This document shows, piece by piece, positions 50,228-59,658 of a stretch of DNA of 64,000 nucleotides. Origin of the DNA: Mycolicibacterium anyangense (GTDB taxonomy: Bacteria > Actinomycetota > Actinomycetes > Mycobacteriales > Mycobacteriaceae); assembly GCF_010731855.1 (NCBI RefSeq), contig NZ_AP022620.1, positions 2,418,001 to 2,482,000 of the forward strand. Reading direction: 5' to 3'. Under the pieces are notes generated by a model. That model was given only the letters and a program-made list of their open reading frames with translations. It did not search any database and was not told the DNA's origin. The stretch's first letter is position 1. The number at the start of each line of letters is the position of its first letter. A program made the translations under genes and the position numbers.

Positions 50228-51871
50228 ATGCAGGCTGATGGCCACATCGACGCCCGCGACGCCGAGCGCATCTCGTGGGACGTCATCGTCGTGGGCACCG
50301 GAATGGGCGGCGGGACACTGGGATACGCGCTGGCTCGGGCCGGGCGACGGGTGCTGTTCGTGGAGAAGGGCCGGTCCACCCTGCCCGGGGCTCCGGGCAC
50401 CATCCGTGCGGCGATGCCCGAACTCGCCGAACCCCTCGCGGCGCGATCGTCCGAGACCTACTTCGACGCTCTGGCCCGCGGCGGCCGCTGCACCGACGAG
50501 GTCGAGGACATCAGCGGACGGTCGGTCAAGCGGTTCACCCCGTTCATCGGCAGCGGAACCGGCGGGTCGTCGGCGCTCTACGGCATGGTGTGCGAGCGGT
50601 TCTTCGCCCGCGACTTCACCCCGCGGCAGAACTTCCTGCAGCCGGGCGACTCGACCGTCCCGGAGGCCTGGCCGGTCGGCTATGACGAGATGGCCCCGTG
50701 GTATGCCCAGGCCGAACAACTGCTAGGCGTGCGCGGTGAGCCCGACCCGCTGCGTCCCGAAGCCGCTACCGTCGGTTTGCCTGCCGCACCGCCTTTTTCC
50801 GCCGACAGCCAACCGATGGTCGACTATCTGCAGGGCCGCGGGCTGCACCCCTATCACCTGCCGATGGCCTGTGACTACACCCCGGGCTGCACCACCTGCC
50901 AGACCTATCTGTGCCCGCAGTCCTGCAAGCGCGATTCGGCGCGCAACGGGGTTGCGCCCGCGATCGCCGAGTACGGCGCGGCCCTGCTGGATCAGTGCCG
51001 GGTGCTGCGACTGGAGGCGGACCGCCGCACGGTGCAGCGGGTGATCTGCGAGCACCGCGGCGCCACGGTGGCGTTGACGGGCACGGTCGTGGTGTTGGCG
51101 GCGGGCGCGCTGGCCACCCCGATGTTGTTGCTGACGTCGCGCTCCGGGGACTGGCCGGCCGGACTGGCCAACGGCTCGGATTACGTGGGGCGCAACCTGA
51201 TGCGCCACCTGCTCGACCCGATCGAGGTCTGGCCACAGCGCCACAGCAGGATCACCGGCGCCAACAAGGAGATCGGCTTCAACGACTTCTACTACTGGGA
51301 AGGCCAGAAGTACGGCACCGTCCAGTCGTTCGGGGCCATTCCGCCGATGGAGTGGCTGGCCAACCGGCCGGGCTGGCGGGGCAAGGGCATGCGGGTGATG
51401 AACCCCGCGGTGCGCCTGGTCTACGAGCGGTTCTTCACCGGTGGGCTGATCCTGGCCGCGATGACCGAGGACCTGCCCTACCTGGACAACCGTGTCCTGC
51501 CCACCGATCGGCCGGGCACCGATGGACGCCAGCGGATGCGCATGCACTATCGCCTGCATCCCAATGAGATCGGCCGCCGCGAGATCTTCCTGCGCCAGCT
51601 CAAAGAGGTGTTCGCACCGTTCCGGACGTTGCCGCTGGGCAGCGGCAAGGACAATTCCAACCTCGGACACGTCTGTGGCACATGCCGATTCGGCACCGAT
51701 CCGGCGACCAGCGTGCTCAACGCCCAGAACCGGGCCCACGAGGTGGCCAACCTCTACGTGGTGGACACCTCGTTCTTCCCGTCCAGCGCCGGGCTGAACC
51801 CCAGCCTGACGGTGGCGGCCAACGCACTTCGGGTGGCACAGTGCGTCGACTCCGAACACTTCGCCGACTAG
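50228..51871 (+). CDS. GMC-family FAD oxidoreductase with Cys cluster, copy 1
   Basis: 547 residues. FAD-binding VVGTGMGGGTLGYALARAGRRVLFVEKG (21-48) and the C-terminal GMC part (GHVCGTCRFGTDPATSVL with the active-site His; VVDTSFFPSSAGLNPSLTVAANALR) are complete. A notable feature is C215-x5-C221-x2-C224-x4-C229-x3-C233, which recalls the Fe-S region of bacterial FAD glucose- and glycoside-dehydrogenases; that it binds Fe-S is inference. GMC enzymes oxidise alcohols of sugars or sterols to carbonyls, so a sugar hydroxyl of the glycan is a plausible substrate. No signal peptide. It is sandwiched between two methyltransferase genes. Confidence 0.9.
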   Translation: MQADGHIDARDAERISWDVIVVGTGMGGGTLGYALARAGRRVLFVEKGRSTLPGAPGTIRAAMPELAEPLAARSSETYFDALARGGRCTDEVEDISGRSVKRFTPFIGSGTGGSSALYGMVCERFFARDFTPRQNFLQPGDSTVPEAWPVGYDEMAPWYAQAEQLLGVRGEPDPLRPEAATVGLPAAPPFSADSQPMVDYLQGRGLHPYHLPMACDYTPGCTTCQTYLCPQSCKRDSARNGVAPAIAEYGAALLDQCRVLRLEADRRTVQRVICEHRGATVALTGTVVVLAAGALATPMLLLTSRSGDWPAGLANGSDYVGRNLMRHLLDPIEVWPQRHSRITGANKEIGFNDFYYWEGQKYGTVQSFGAIPPMEWLANRPGWRGKGMRVMNPAVRLVYERFFTGGLILAAMTEDLPYLDNRVLPTDRPGTDGRQRMRMHYRLHPNEIGRREIFLRQLKEVFAPFRTLPLGSGKDNSNLGHVCGTCRFGTDPATSVLNAQNRAHEVANLYVVDTSFFPSSAGLNPSLTVAANALRVAQCVDSEHFAD

Positions 51872-51880
51872 GAGACAGCC

Positions 51881-52843
51881 GTGCCGACGCTCGACTCCGC
51901 CCGCCAGCGTGGCCGCCGTGCCCTGGTGCGATCCATGCGGGCCGTGGTGGACAACGATCGAATCCCTTTGGTGGCCAAGCAACTCTTCGTGATGCTGGCC
52001 GCGGGACCCTATGTCGAACCGCGCGGTGGACTGCTCCGGTTGCTCGGCACCGACTCCGACCAGACGCCGATCGAGTCGGCGTACGGTACGAAATTCACTC
52101 CGGACGGGGACAATTCGATCGTCACGTTCTGGCTGCGCTTTCGCGATGTCTACGAACCCGTGCTCTCCGAATTCCTGCTCCGCCACCTGCGCGAGGGTGA
52201 CGTCTGCGTCGACGCCGGGGCCAATATCGGCTATTTCTCCGCGCTGTTGGCACAGCGCGTCGGCCCCGGCGGGAAGGTGATCGCCATCGAGGCGGCACCG
52301 GGAACCGCGCGGCTGCTACGGAAGAACCTGCAGCTCAACGGAGTCGACGCTGTTGTGGAGGTGATCGAGGCGGCATGCGCCCCGCAGCGCGGTGAGATGA
52401 CGTTCTACCTGCACCCGACCGTCGACGGATGTTCTCGCCTCACTCCACCCGCGAAAGGCGACTGGGACCATCGCAAGGGGCTGGAGTGGATTCCGGTGAC
52501 CGTGCAGGCCGATACCCTGTCCGCGCTCGTGGGCGCTGATGCCGATCGGGTCAGCTTCCTCAAGGTCGACGTCGAGGGGGCCGAGACGGCCCTGGCCCCG
52601 GATATCGCCACCGGGTTCACCCACCCGCGGCTGGTGGTGGCGCTGGAGGTCAGAAGCGAGATCGAAGCCACCTTGGAACCGTTCCGGCAGCATGGATTTC
52701 ACATCTACGACCTGCACAACGACTACCGCTGGATCTACCAGCGCAAGACTCCGCAGATCACCGAGGCCGCGTACGAGGATTTCTACGATTGCACGTCAGC
52801 CGACATCCTCTTGAGCCGCCAGCCACTCGATGTGACTCACTGA
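51881..52843 (+). CDS. FkbM-family methyltransferase
   Basis: 320 residues. The SAM-binding motif is EGDVCVDAGANIGYFSALLAQRVGPGGKVIAIEAAPGTARLLRKNLQLNGV, and the family signature is SFLKVDVEGAETALAPDIA with LVVALEVRSEIE. FkbM-type enzymes methylate hydroxyl groups of sugars or polyketides; members occur in mycobacterial GPL and LOS loci. GTG at 51881 with GGAGA upstream. It is the third gene of the TylF-GMC-FkbM operon. Its end overlaps the convergent LCM-type methyltransferase gene by 7 bases. Confidence 0.9.
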   Translation: MPTLDSARQRGRRALVRSMRAVVDNDRIPLVAKQLFVMLAAGPYVEPRGGLLRLLGTDSDQTPIESAYGTKFTPDGDNSIVTFWLRFRDVYEPVLSEFLLRHLREGDVCVDAGANIGYFSALLAQRVGPGGKVIAIEAAPGTARLLRKNLQLNGVDAVVEVIEAACAPQRGEMTFYLHPTVDGCSRLTPPAKGDWDHRKGLEWIPVTVQADTLSALVGADADRVSFLKVDVEGAETALAPDIATGFTHPRLVVALEVRSEIEATLEPFRQHGFHIYDLHNDYRWIYQRKTPQITEAAYEDFYDCTSADILLSRQPLDVTH

Positions 52844-53691
52844 CCGGCGTCGAACTCGAGCAGTGTCAATGTGGCGATCGTCGGCCAGTTGAGGCCGACG
52901 AACCGGCGAAGCGGGCGATGGACAGCATGCCCCCGCGTTCGTTGCAGTAGCGAATCGAACAGCACCCCGCGGCCGCGTGGCAGCGGCACATCGTGCACGG
53001 TTCTGATGCCCGGCACGATGTGCCCCAATGCGGCGAGCTCATTGACGGTCAGACCGAACGGTGTCCGCGGCCAGCCACCGCGCAACACTGTCCACAGCCG
53101 GTGCCGGGCCAAGCGAGCCTGCGATTTCGGCGGAAGGTCGAACATCATCTGCCCACCCGGAAAGCGCCGCGCGCATTCACCGATCACCCGCAGCGCGTCA
53201 GCGGGCTCGAAATAGGGCAGCAAGCCTTCCGCGGTGATGAACACCCCGTCGTCCGGGTTGTCCACCCGATCCATCCAGCTGAAGTCGAGAACCGATTGCG
53301 CGCAGGTGTCCATGCGGGGTGATGGCGGCAGCAAATGCTCACGCAGGCCGGTGATCGCCGGCAGGTCCACGGTCAGCCAGCGGAACTGGTGACCGACCGA
53401 CCCGTCGTCGAGGCGCCAGAAACTGGTCTGCATGCCCTCGCCCAGAGCGACGACGGTGGCCTTGGGATGGGCGTCGAGATAACGCCGAGTGCAGCCGTCG
53501 AACGCAAGCGCACGCAATGCCAGGTCTTGCCGGTCGGCCGACAACCTGAATGCGCCGAAGTCGACATCGATCGAGTCGACGAGGCCGACCGCCATCGGGT
53601 CGTCAAGGATGCCGTCGCGCCGACGGGCCTCGCTGGCCCGGCACCACAAGGTCACCATCGCCGTCTGAGGCAGCGGAAGGACGTTCGTCAT
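52837..53691 (-). CDS. Class I SAM methyltransferase, leucine carboxyl methyltransferase (LCM) type
   Basis: 284 residues. Features are RRDGILDDPMAVGLVDSI, CTRRYLDAHPKATVVALGEGMQTSFWRLDDG (SAM motif I region), FRWLTVDLPAI and GVFITAEGLLPYFEPADALRVI, as in PF04072 proteins, many of which are polyketide or natural-product O-methyltransferases in mycobacteria. The motif GEGMQTSFWR is the expected GxGxxxxxxR. Substrate unknown: a sugar hydroxyl or a carboxylate. ATG at 53691. It is transcribed alone on the minus strand, divergent from the GT4 gene. Confidence 0.88.
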   Translation of the reverse strand: MTNVLPLPQTAMVTLWCRASEARRRDGILDDPMAVGLVDSIDVDFGAFRLSADRQDLALRALAFDGCTRRYLDAHPKATVVALGEGMQTSFWRLDDGSVGHQFRWLTVDLPAITGLREHLLPPSPRMDTCAQSVLDFSWMDRVDNPDDGVFITAEGLLPYFEPADALRVIGECARRFPGGQMMFDLPPKSQARLARHRLWTVLRGGWPRTPFGLTVNELAALGHIVPGIRTVHDVPLPRGRGVLFDSLLQRTRGHAVHRPLRRFVGLNWPTIATLTLLEFDAGQ

Positions 53692-53873
53692 CGGCTACGA
53701 GGCTACCGAACAGGAGCCGAATCGGACGTCAGATCACTATCAGTCCGGAGCGCGAATCCCGGTGTTCGGACTGCGGATAACGGCAACCCTGCAGACGATG
53801 GGTCGGTTTTGCCCGCAGCTGAGCTTGTCGCACTACAACCAATCGTTATGGGCATAAATTGACGCGCGCACCA

Positions 53874-53879
53874 TAAACT
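53874..53879 (+). promoter_or_regulatory. Candidate -10 of a leaderless GT4 transcript
   Basis: TAAACT (TANNNT) is followed by exactly 7 bases and then the ATG at 53887. This is the same spacing as at the FAAL gene. The preceding 180 bases between the divergent genes are otherwise without clear signals. Confidence 0.5.
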
Positions 53880-53886
53880 CTGGGTC

Positions 53887-55110
53887 ATGGTCGCCGCCGA
53901 GGGCTTTTGCCGCGCTCAAGCCCACGGCCCCACCGGCGAGGCCGCACCCGACCTCCCCACAACCCGGCAGGTCGTCGTGGTGGTATCCAACGCGAGCCGC
54001 TTCGGCGGCGGCGGCGTGGTCGGCTTCCGCGAGATCCTGCTCGCCGTTCGAGAGCAGCGACCGGATCTCGAGGTGGTGGGCGTGCTCCCCCAGCGCGGAA
54101 AGGTCGCCGATGCCTGCGCAAGCAACGGCATTGCCACCAAGATCGCCTGGGTGCCATGGTGGACGTTCGGCAGATGGGGCCGCACGACACACCTGGACCC
54201 GCACGCGGTACTGGGCTGGTTGCCCTACACGCTGATCCTGCTGCCGGGGATCGTGCAGGCGGTTGTGTACTTCCGCCGGATTCGGCCAGCGCTGGTCATC
54301 ACCAACACCATGACGATCCCGTCCCACGCGATCGCCGCCAAACTGCTTGGCATCCCGCACTACTGGGTGGTGCGGGAGTTCGGCCGAGACGACCACGGCT
54401 TCTGGTTCCTCTTCGGCTACCGCAGGACGATTCGCTTGATCGGCACGCTGTCGGAAGTGGTGATCTGCAATTCGCAGGCGGTCGAGAGTTCGATGCTGAC
54501 CCTCGACCCGACGATGAAGACGGCCGTCGTCTATCCCGGCGTTGACACCCCCGTCCGCACACCACCGCACCGCGCACCCGGCGAACGGCTGCGAGCCATC
54601 CTGGTGGGTTACCTCTCGAAGACCAAAGGGCAATGCCTTGCGATCGAGGCGATCGCGCGTGCACGCGCCGCCGGCGTGGACATCGAACTGACCTTGGTCG
54701 GCGGCGGACGGCACCGTTGCATGCGGCGTCTCGCCCGCCGGCGTGGGGTGGCGGACCTGCTCACCATCCACCGGCCCACCAGCGATCTCGGCCCCCATTG
54801 GGCCCGCGCACACGTCGGCCTGATGTGCTCACAGCGAGAAGCGTTCGGCCGGGTCACCATCGAAGCGATGAGAGCCGGTTTACCGGTGTGCGGGGTGGAC
54901 TCCGGCGGTACCCCGGAACTCATCGAACCCGGACTCAACGGGTTCCTCAGCCCCGCCGGTGACGCCGATGCCTTGGCGGCCAACCTGATCCGGCTCGAAG
55001 CCGACGAGGACCTACGACGCCGGCTTGGCGCCGGGGCGGTGCAGTCATCACAACGTTTTCGCCGGGAACGTCACGACGGTGAACTGGTCAGCATTCTCGG
55101 CCTGCGGTGA
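53887..55110 (+). CDS. GT4-family glycosyltransferase
   Basis: 407 residues with a GT-B layout. The N-terminal Rossmann part begins VVVVVSNASRFGGGGVVGFREILLAV after about 28 polar residues. The C-terminal part has LRAILVGYLSKTKGQCLAIEAIARA, then the nucleotide-sugar site SQREAFGRVTIEAMRAGLPVCGVDSGGTPELIEPGLNGFLSP, with the E-x7-E pattern of family 4. A hydrophobic stretch near 120-140 (LPYTLILLPGIVQAVVYF) suggests membrane contact. It adds a sugar from a nucleotide donor, unlike the four GT1 paralogues. It ends 12 bases before the convergent PE-PPE gene. Confidence 0.9.
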   Translation: MVAAEGFCRAQAHGPTGEAAPDLPTTRQVVVVVSNASRFGGGGVVGFREILLAVREQRPDLEVVGVLPQRGKVADACASNGIATKIAWVPWWTFGRWGRTTHLDPHAVLGWLPYTLILLPGIVQAVVYFRRIRPALVITNTMTIPSHAIAAKLLGIPHYWVVREFGRDDHGFWFLFGYRRTIRLIGTLSEVVICNSQAVESSMLTLDPTMKTAVVYPGVDTPVRTPPHRAPGERLRAILVGYLSKTKGQCLAIEAIARARAAGVDIELTLVGGGRHRCMRRLARRRGVADLLTIHRPTSDLGPHWARAHVGLMCSQREAFGRVTIEAMRAGLPVCGVDSGGTPELIEPGLNGFLSPAGDADALAANLIRLEADEDLRRRLGAGAVQSSQRFRRERHDGELVSILGLR

Positions 55111-55122
55111 CGTCGTGCCGCC

Positions 55123-56550
55123 TCAGCCGCGGCCGGTGCGACCCGTCGAATGGTCCGACGAGGCTGCTGCGGGGCGGTTTTCGGACCGGGCCGCCGATGC
55201 CGCGCGCCGGTGAGTGGCACCGGCCCGCACCGGGGCGGCCGGTCCTGGTGCCGCTACCGACGGGGACTGTTCTGGGTCCGCCGACACCATCTGCCGCCCT
55301 GACCGTCCCGCGGCGACCGAAGTTCCCGCCGCCGCATGGGAAGTCGACGAAGCGGCCGGCGTGCTGACTGCCGCGGGCGCCGAGCCGGCGAGGTCGACAT
55401 CCGGACCGCCGACTCCGAAGGGCCCCGGACGTTCGGTGTGGAACGGGCGGACGCCGAACACGTCCTCGAAGCCGTTGTCCAGCCCGGTCGGGATCGCTAC
55501 CAGGACATCGAGTGCGGTCTTGAGTGGATGCGGGAAGTACAGCAGATTGAACGGAACCGGTTGCCCCGGACTGGTGCTCCGGTCATAGCTCGCCTCGACC
55601 AGGACCCGCAGCGGGGCGTCCAGCACATCGGCCAGAACCGCTCCGACCAGCGGCACCGCCTGCAGTGGCATGAGCAGCGGAAGAACCGGGGTGGGGCCCA
55701 GGTAGTAGTGGGTGTCGCCGTACTGTCCCTGGTCGATGATTCCCGGTTCGCTCAGGCTGCGGTCCCCGTAGGTGGAATGCAACAGTGCCATACCCATATA
55801 GGCGTTCACCACCGCCAGCAGGTTCAGCGGATTGACCGGGAAATCGACAAGTCCGTCGTATTGGATGGCGATGTCGACGGTGGCGTACTGCGTGTCGGTG
55901 GGTGCGGCCCCGCCGAAGGTGTACCCACCGGCCCTCACGAACGGCACGAAGACGCCGCTGGGGTCACGGGCGTACAAGCCGCCGTTGGGACGCTTGGTGT
56001 CGCCGCTGACAACGAACGACACGTTCGGGCCTTGTCCTGGCCCGTATTCGGCGGCCAGTGCGGCCTTCTCGAGCATGGCGATCACCGCGCTCTGCGAATA
56101 GCCGAATACCACAAGCGTGTCCGACGGCGTGGGCGCAACCGATCCGACCTGCTGGTTGTAGTCGCATGTCGTGGACGTGATGCAACTGTGCAGAGCGGTC
56201 ACGCCCAGGGCGACCGACTCGTCGACGGTCAGCGTGCCGTAACTGGGCGCTGCCTGTTCGGGGGTGATCACCGCGACGCGGTTGTAGGGACCCTGTGGGA
56301 TTCCGGTGGCGGGATTCATCTCCGACGCCGGCGCGATGGCTTTGTCGACGGCTGCGCTCAGATAGTCCTCGACGTAGCCCAGCGTGTCGGGCGGGCTGGC
56401 TAACGAGTGCCCGGTGCCACCCATGATGAGTGCCGAGGTGGCAGCCCAGGCCGTCGGCGCGACCAGCGCCGGACCCATCAGACCAGAGCCCACGGCCGCG
56501 ACCGCCAGCAGCGCCGAGCCCGCGATGGCAGGACGCCGGGCAGCACTCAT
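55123..56550 (-). CDS. Secreted PE-PPE-domain serine hydrolase, Chp-like acyltransferase candidate
   Basis: About 475 residues. A signal peptide (about 1-36, ending PTAWA) is followed by a PE-PPE domain of the alpha/beta-hydrolase fold: ALIMGGTGHSLASPPDTLGYVEDYLS, the nucleophile motif VVFGYSQSAVIAMLEK (Ser in GYSQS) and GGLYARDPSGVFVPFVRAGGYTFGG. The last 100 residues are Ala/Ser/Pro-rich and disordered. Relatives in M. tuberculosis, Chp1 and Chp2, esterify acyltrehaloses outside the membrane, so this protein may transfer a fatty acyl group to the exported product. The start is ATG 56550 (or 56556). It carries no PE or PPE N-terminus of its own. Confidence 0.88.
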   Translation of the reverse strand: MSAARRPAIAGSALLAVAAVGSGLMGPALVAPTAWAATSALIMGGTGHSLASPPDTLGYVEDYLSAAVDKAIAPASEMNPATGIPQGPYNRVAVITPEQAAPSYGTLTVDESVALGVTALHSCITSTTCDYNQQVGSVAPTPSDTLVVFGYSQSAVIAMLEKAALAAEYGPGQGPNVSFVVSGDTKRPNGGLYARDPSGVFVPFVRAGGYTFGGAAPTDTQYATVDIAIQYDGLVDFPVNPLNLLAVVNAYMGMALLHSTYGDRSLSEPGIIDQGQYGDTHYYLGPTPVLPLLMPLQAVPLVGAVLADVLDAPLRVLVEASYDRSTSPGQPVPFNLLYFPHPLKTALDVLVAIPTGLDNGFEDVFGVRPFHTERPGPFGVGGPDVDLAGSAPAAVSTPAASSTSHAAAGTSVAAGRSGRQMVSADPEQSPSVAAPGPAAPVRAGATHRRAASAARSENRPAAASSDHSTGRTGRG

Positions 56551-56854
56551 GCGCATTCCGGGCCCACATTCGGCGAACGCTGCCGTCTCAGCAAATCATC
56601 TCCAGGAGAATTCGACCGCGCTGCGGGATTGGCCGAAACCCCGACGCGGCTGGACCGGCTGCCCAACCTGTCGACGATAACACCCGTATTTTCCGGCAAT
56701 TGGGCGATTCAGTTTCTTCACAGTGGCACGAAATTGAGACTGAAAAGACCACCGGAAATCAATCACTTGTACGTTATCGGGGCGCCAGCAACACACTGTT
56801 ACGATCCCGTCCAGCCGTGACCAGAACTGGTCCCCCACGGTGAGGAGCTCGATA
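56551..56854 (+). other. Divergent control region with candidate GMC promoter
   Basis: 304 bases without a supported gene. The extended -10 TGTTACGAT (hexamer at 56810-56815) lies about 40 bases before the GMC start and is identical to the element before the PGRS-type gene. Bases near 56685-56775 are AT-rich. No inverted repeat stands out. Confidence 0.4.
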
Positions 56855-58504
56855 TTGCCTGACGGCGAAGTGGCGGCCCGCGAGGCGGAACGCGTGGTGT
56901 GGGACGTGATCGTCGTCGGTACCGGAATGGGCGGCGGAACACTGGGGTACGCGCTGGCCCGGTCGGGCCGCCGGGTGCTGTTCGTCGAGAAGGGCCGGTC
57001 CACTCTGCCCGGGACGCCCGGCACCATCCGTGCGGCGATGCCCGAGTTGGCCGAACCCGGGGCCTACCGTTCCGCGGACGCCTACTTCGAGGCGCTGGCC
57101 CGAGGGGGGCGGTCGACCGACGAAATCGAGGACATCAGCGGTCGCTTCGCCAAGCGTTTCGTCCCGTTCATCGGCGCCGGGGTCGGCGGGTCATCGGCTC
57201 TCTACGGCATGGTGTGTGAGCGATTCTTCGCCGCGGACTTCACTCCTCGGCAGCACTTCGCCGATCCCGGTCAATCCACCGTTCCGCAAGCGTGGCCGAT
57301 CACCTACGACGAGTTGGCGCCCTGGTACGCCCGCGCCGAGAAACTGATGGGCGTGCGGGGTCAACCCGATCCGTTGCGGCCCGAAACCGCAGCGTCCGGA
57401 TTGCCTGCCGCACCGCCCTTTTCACCCGACAACCAGCCGCTGGTCGACTATCTGACCGGCCGCGGCCTGCATCCCTACCACCTACCGATGGCGTGCGACT
57501 ACACCAAGGGATGTGGAACGTGCCAGGCGTTCCTGTGCGACAAGGCCTGCAAGAACGACGGCGGCCGCAACGGTGTGCAGCCGGCCCTGACCGAGTATGG
57601 CGCCGGACTGCTCGCCGAATGCCGGGTGCTGCACCTGGAGGCCGATCGCACGCACGTCCAGAAGGTGATCTGCGCGCATCCCGACGGCACGGTGGCGCTG
57701 CAGGGCAAGGTCGTGGTGCTGGCGGCCGGCGCACTGGCAACACCGTTGCTCCTGCTGAATTCCACCTCGGGTGACTGGCCGAACGGCCTGGCGAACGGCT
57801 CGGATTACGTGGGCCGCAATCTGATGCGTCACCTGCTGGACTGGATCGAGGTGTGGCCCGAGTCGGGATGCCGAATCACCGCCGAGAACAAGGAGATCGG
57901 GCTCAACGACTTCTACTTCTGGGAAGGCCAGAAGTTCGGCACCGTGCAGTCGGCCGGCTCGATGGCGTCGCTTGCCCCGATGGAGATGCTGACCAACCAC
58001 CCCGGCCTGCTGCCGCGGGCCCTACGCCTTGCCAGCCCGGCCGCGCGGCCGATCTATCAGCGGTTCTTCTCCGGTGGCCTGGTGCTCGCCGCGATCATGG
58101 AAGACCTTCCGTACCTGGACAATCGCGTCCTGCCGTCGCTACGCCCTGGAACCGACGGGCGCCAGCGACTCCGGCTGCAGTACCGGGTCCATCCCAACGA
58201 AGCGGCCCGGCGCAAGATCTTCCTGCGCCAGCTCAACGACGTGCTCAAGCCCTACCGCACGCTCACCCTGCGTACCGGCGAGAGCAACACCACCCTGGGC
58301 CACGTGTGCGGCACCGTCCGGTTCGGCACCGACCCGAAAACCAGCGTGCTCAACTCCCACAACCGGGCCCATGAGGTGCACAACCTCTACGCGGTGGACG
58401 CTTCGTTCTTCCCGTCCAGCACCGGATTGAATCCCAGTCTCACGGTGGCCGCCAACGCATTGCGGGTGGCCGAGCACATCAATGGCGAGCAATTCGCCGG
58501 CTGA
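56855..58504 (+). CDS. GMC-family FAD oxidoreductase with Cys cluster, copy 2
   Basis: About 549 residues and clearly a paralogue of copy 1. It has WDVIVVGTGMGGGTLGYALARSGRRVLFVEKG, FIGAGVGGSSALYGMVCERFF, the same five-Cys spacing in ACDYTKGCGTCQAFLCDKACK, and the C-terminal GHVCGTVRFGTDPKTSVL and FFPSSTGLNPSLTVAANALR. Copy 2 has V where copy 1 has the second Cys after GHVCGT. I use the TTG at 56855, which aligns with copy 1 and has AGGAG upstream; a GTG at 56840 adds five residues. It is followed, convergently, by an oxidoreductase gene of the Gfo/Idh/MocA family, a plausible reducing partner. Confidence 0.9.
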   Translation: MPDGEVAAREAERVVWDVIVVGTGMGGGTLGYALARSGRRVLFVEKGRSTLPGTPGTIRAAMPELAEPGAYRSADAYFEALARGGRSTDEIEDISGRFAKRFVPFIGAGVGGSSALYGMVCERFFAADFTPRQHFADPGQSTVPQAWPITYDELAPWYARAEKLMGVRGQPDPLRPETAASGLPAAPPFSPDNQPLVDYLTGRGLHPYHLPMACDYTKGCGTCQAFLCDKACKNDGGRNGVQPALTEYGAGLLAECRVLHLEADRTHVQKVICAHPDGTVALQGKVVVLAAGALATPLLLLNSTSGDWPNGLANGSDYVGRNLMRHLLDWIEVWPESGCRITAENKEIGLNDFYFWEGQKFGTVQSAGSMASLAPMEMLTNHPGLLPRALRLASPAARPIYQRFFSGGLVLAAIMEDLPYLDNRVLPSLRPGTDGRQRLRLQYRVHPNEAARRKIFLRQLNDVLKPYRTLTLRTGESNTTLGHVCGTVRFGTDPKTSVLNSHNRAHEVHNLYAVDASFFPSSTGLNPSLTVAANALRVAEHINGEQFAG

Positions 58505-58544
58505 CGGCGCCCAGAAATAGTGCGGCACAGCCGTTTACCCAGTC

Positions 58545-59543
58545 TTAGCTGGGGTAGCGCAGCGGCAGCCCGGCGGCTCGGTAGATGGCGTCGATCACGG
58601 TCATGGTCTCGACGGCTCCCTCCGCGGTGGTCCGCACCGGATGCCCCTTCGACACCGCCGCGACGAAAGCATCCAGCTGGTAGTCGTAGGTCGGGCGGCG
58701 GGGAAAGCGTTCCACCCGTTTGCCTCGCGCGGAACTGATGGTGAGCTTCGGGAACAGATGCGGGGCAGCGGGACTGAGCCAGCGTAACTCCCCGGCATCA
58801 CCCACCACCTTGGCAGTCGCCCGGAACAAGTCGGACGACCACAGCGAGACCCGTAACCGGCCGCGGTGTCCCTCGGGGTACCGCAACTCGGCCGACATGG
58901 CTCTGTCCACCCTCGGGTCGCGCAGTTTCGCCTTGGCGGATACCACCTGCGGCGTCGACCGCCCGAAGGTTCGCAACATGTTGACGACGTAACTTCCGGC
59001 ATCCATCATCGCGCCGCCGGCGAGGTCGTAGTTGTAGCAGTTGCCGGAGAACTTCGGCAGCATCACGCAGAGCGCAACATCGACGAACTCCAGTTTGCCC
59101 AATTCACCGGAGTCGATGATCTCTTCGACCCGCAACGTCAACGGGTGATACCGCCCCTGGACAGCCTCCATCACCACCCGATCCGACGCCGCGGCCAACT
59201 CGGCGATCTCCCGGGCCTCCGCCGAGTTTGCGGTGAACGGCTTCTCGCACAACACATGTTTGCCTGCGGCAAGCGCGGCCCGCATCCACCTGCCGTGCAT
59301 GCTGGTGGGAAGCAGGACATAGACCGCATCGATCGTCGGGTCGTCGACCAGAGCCGCATAGCTGCCGTGCGCGGTGGCGATACCGTGCTTGGCGGCGAAC
59401 TGGTCCGCACTGGCCTGGTCGCGCGCTCCGACGGCCGCGATCACCACGTCGTCCTTGCCCTTGGCGGGATTGATCAGCGTGGTCGGCGCGTAGCTCGAAG
59501 CGCCGAGGATGCCGATTCGGACAGGGCTCGGACAGTCTGGCAC
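58545..59543 (-). CDS. Gfo/Idh/MocA-family oxidoreductase, copy 1
   Basis: About 332 residues. An N-terminal NAD(P)-binding domain (VRIGILGASSYAPTTLINPAK) and the family motif KHVLCEKPFTANSAEAREIAEL (Lys of EKP) are followed by the C-terminal beta-sheet domain (GAMMDAGSYVVNMLRTFG). Such enzymes oxidise or reduce sugar or inositol hydroxyls, including 3-keto sugars. Two similar genes follow, so three such enzymes may act on different carbonyls. I chose the GTG at 59543, which places eight residues before RIGILG as in copies 2 and 3; a GTG at 59552 is also possible. In this copy the nucleotide loop is GASSYAP instead of GAARIAP. Confidence 0.9.
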   Translation of the reverse strand: MPDCPSPVRIGILGASSYAPTTLINPAKGKDDVVIAAVGARDQASADQFAAKHGIATAHGSYAALVDDPTIDAVYVLLPTSMHGRWMRAALAAGKHVLCEKPFTANSAEAREIAELAAASDRVVMEAVQGRYHPLTLRVEEIIDSGELGKLEFVDVALCVMLPKFSGNCYNYDLAGGAMMDAGSYVVNMLRTFGRSTPQVVSAKAKLRDPRVDRAMSAELRYPEGHRGRLRVSLWSSDLFRATAKVVGDAGELRWLSPAAPHLFPKLTISSARGKRVERFPRRPTYDYQLDAFVAAVSKGHPVRTTAEGAVETMTVIDAIYRAAGLPLRYPS

Positions 59544-59658
59544 GCCCGGCACGCTACCAGCCGGGCTCCGGAAAATGCCACGACCTGTCCCGATTCACAA
59601 AGCGCTTGTCCCTGAAAGCATTTACCCGACCCGACGGGCGCGGCACGCCAGGGCTCAG

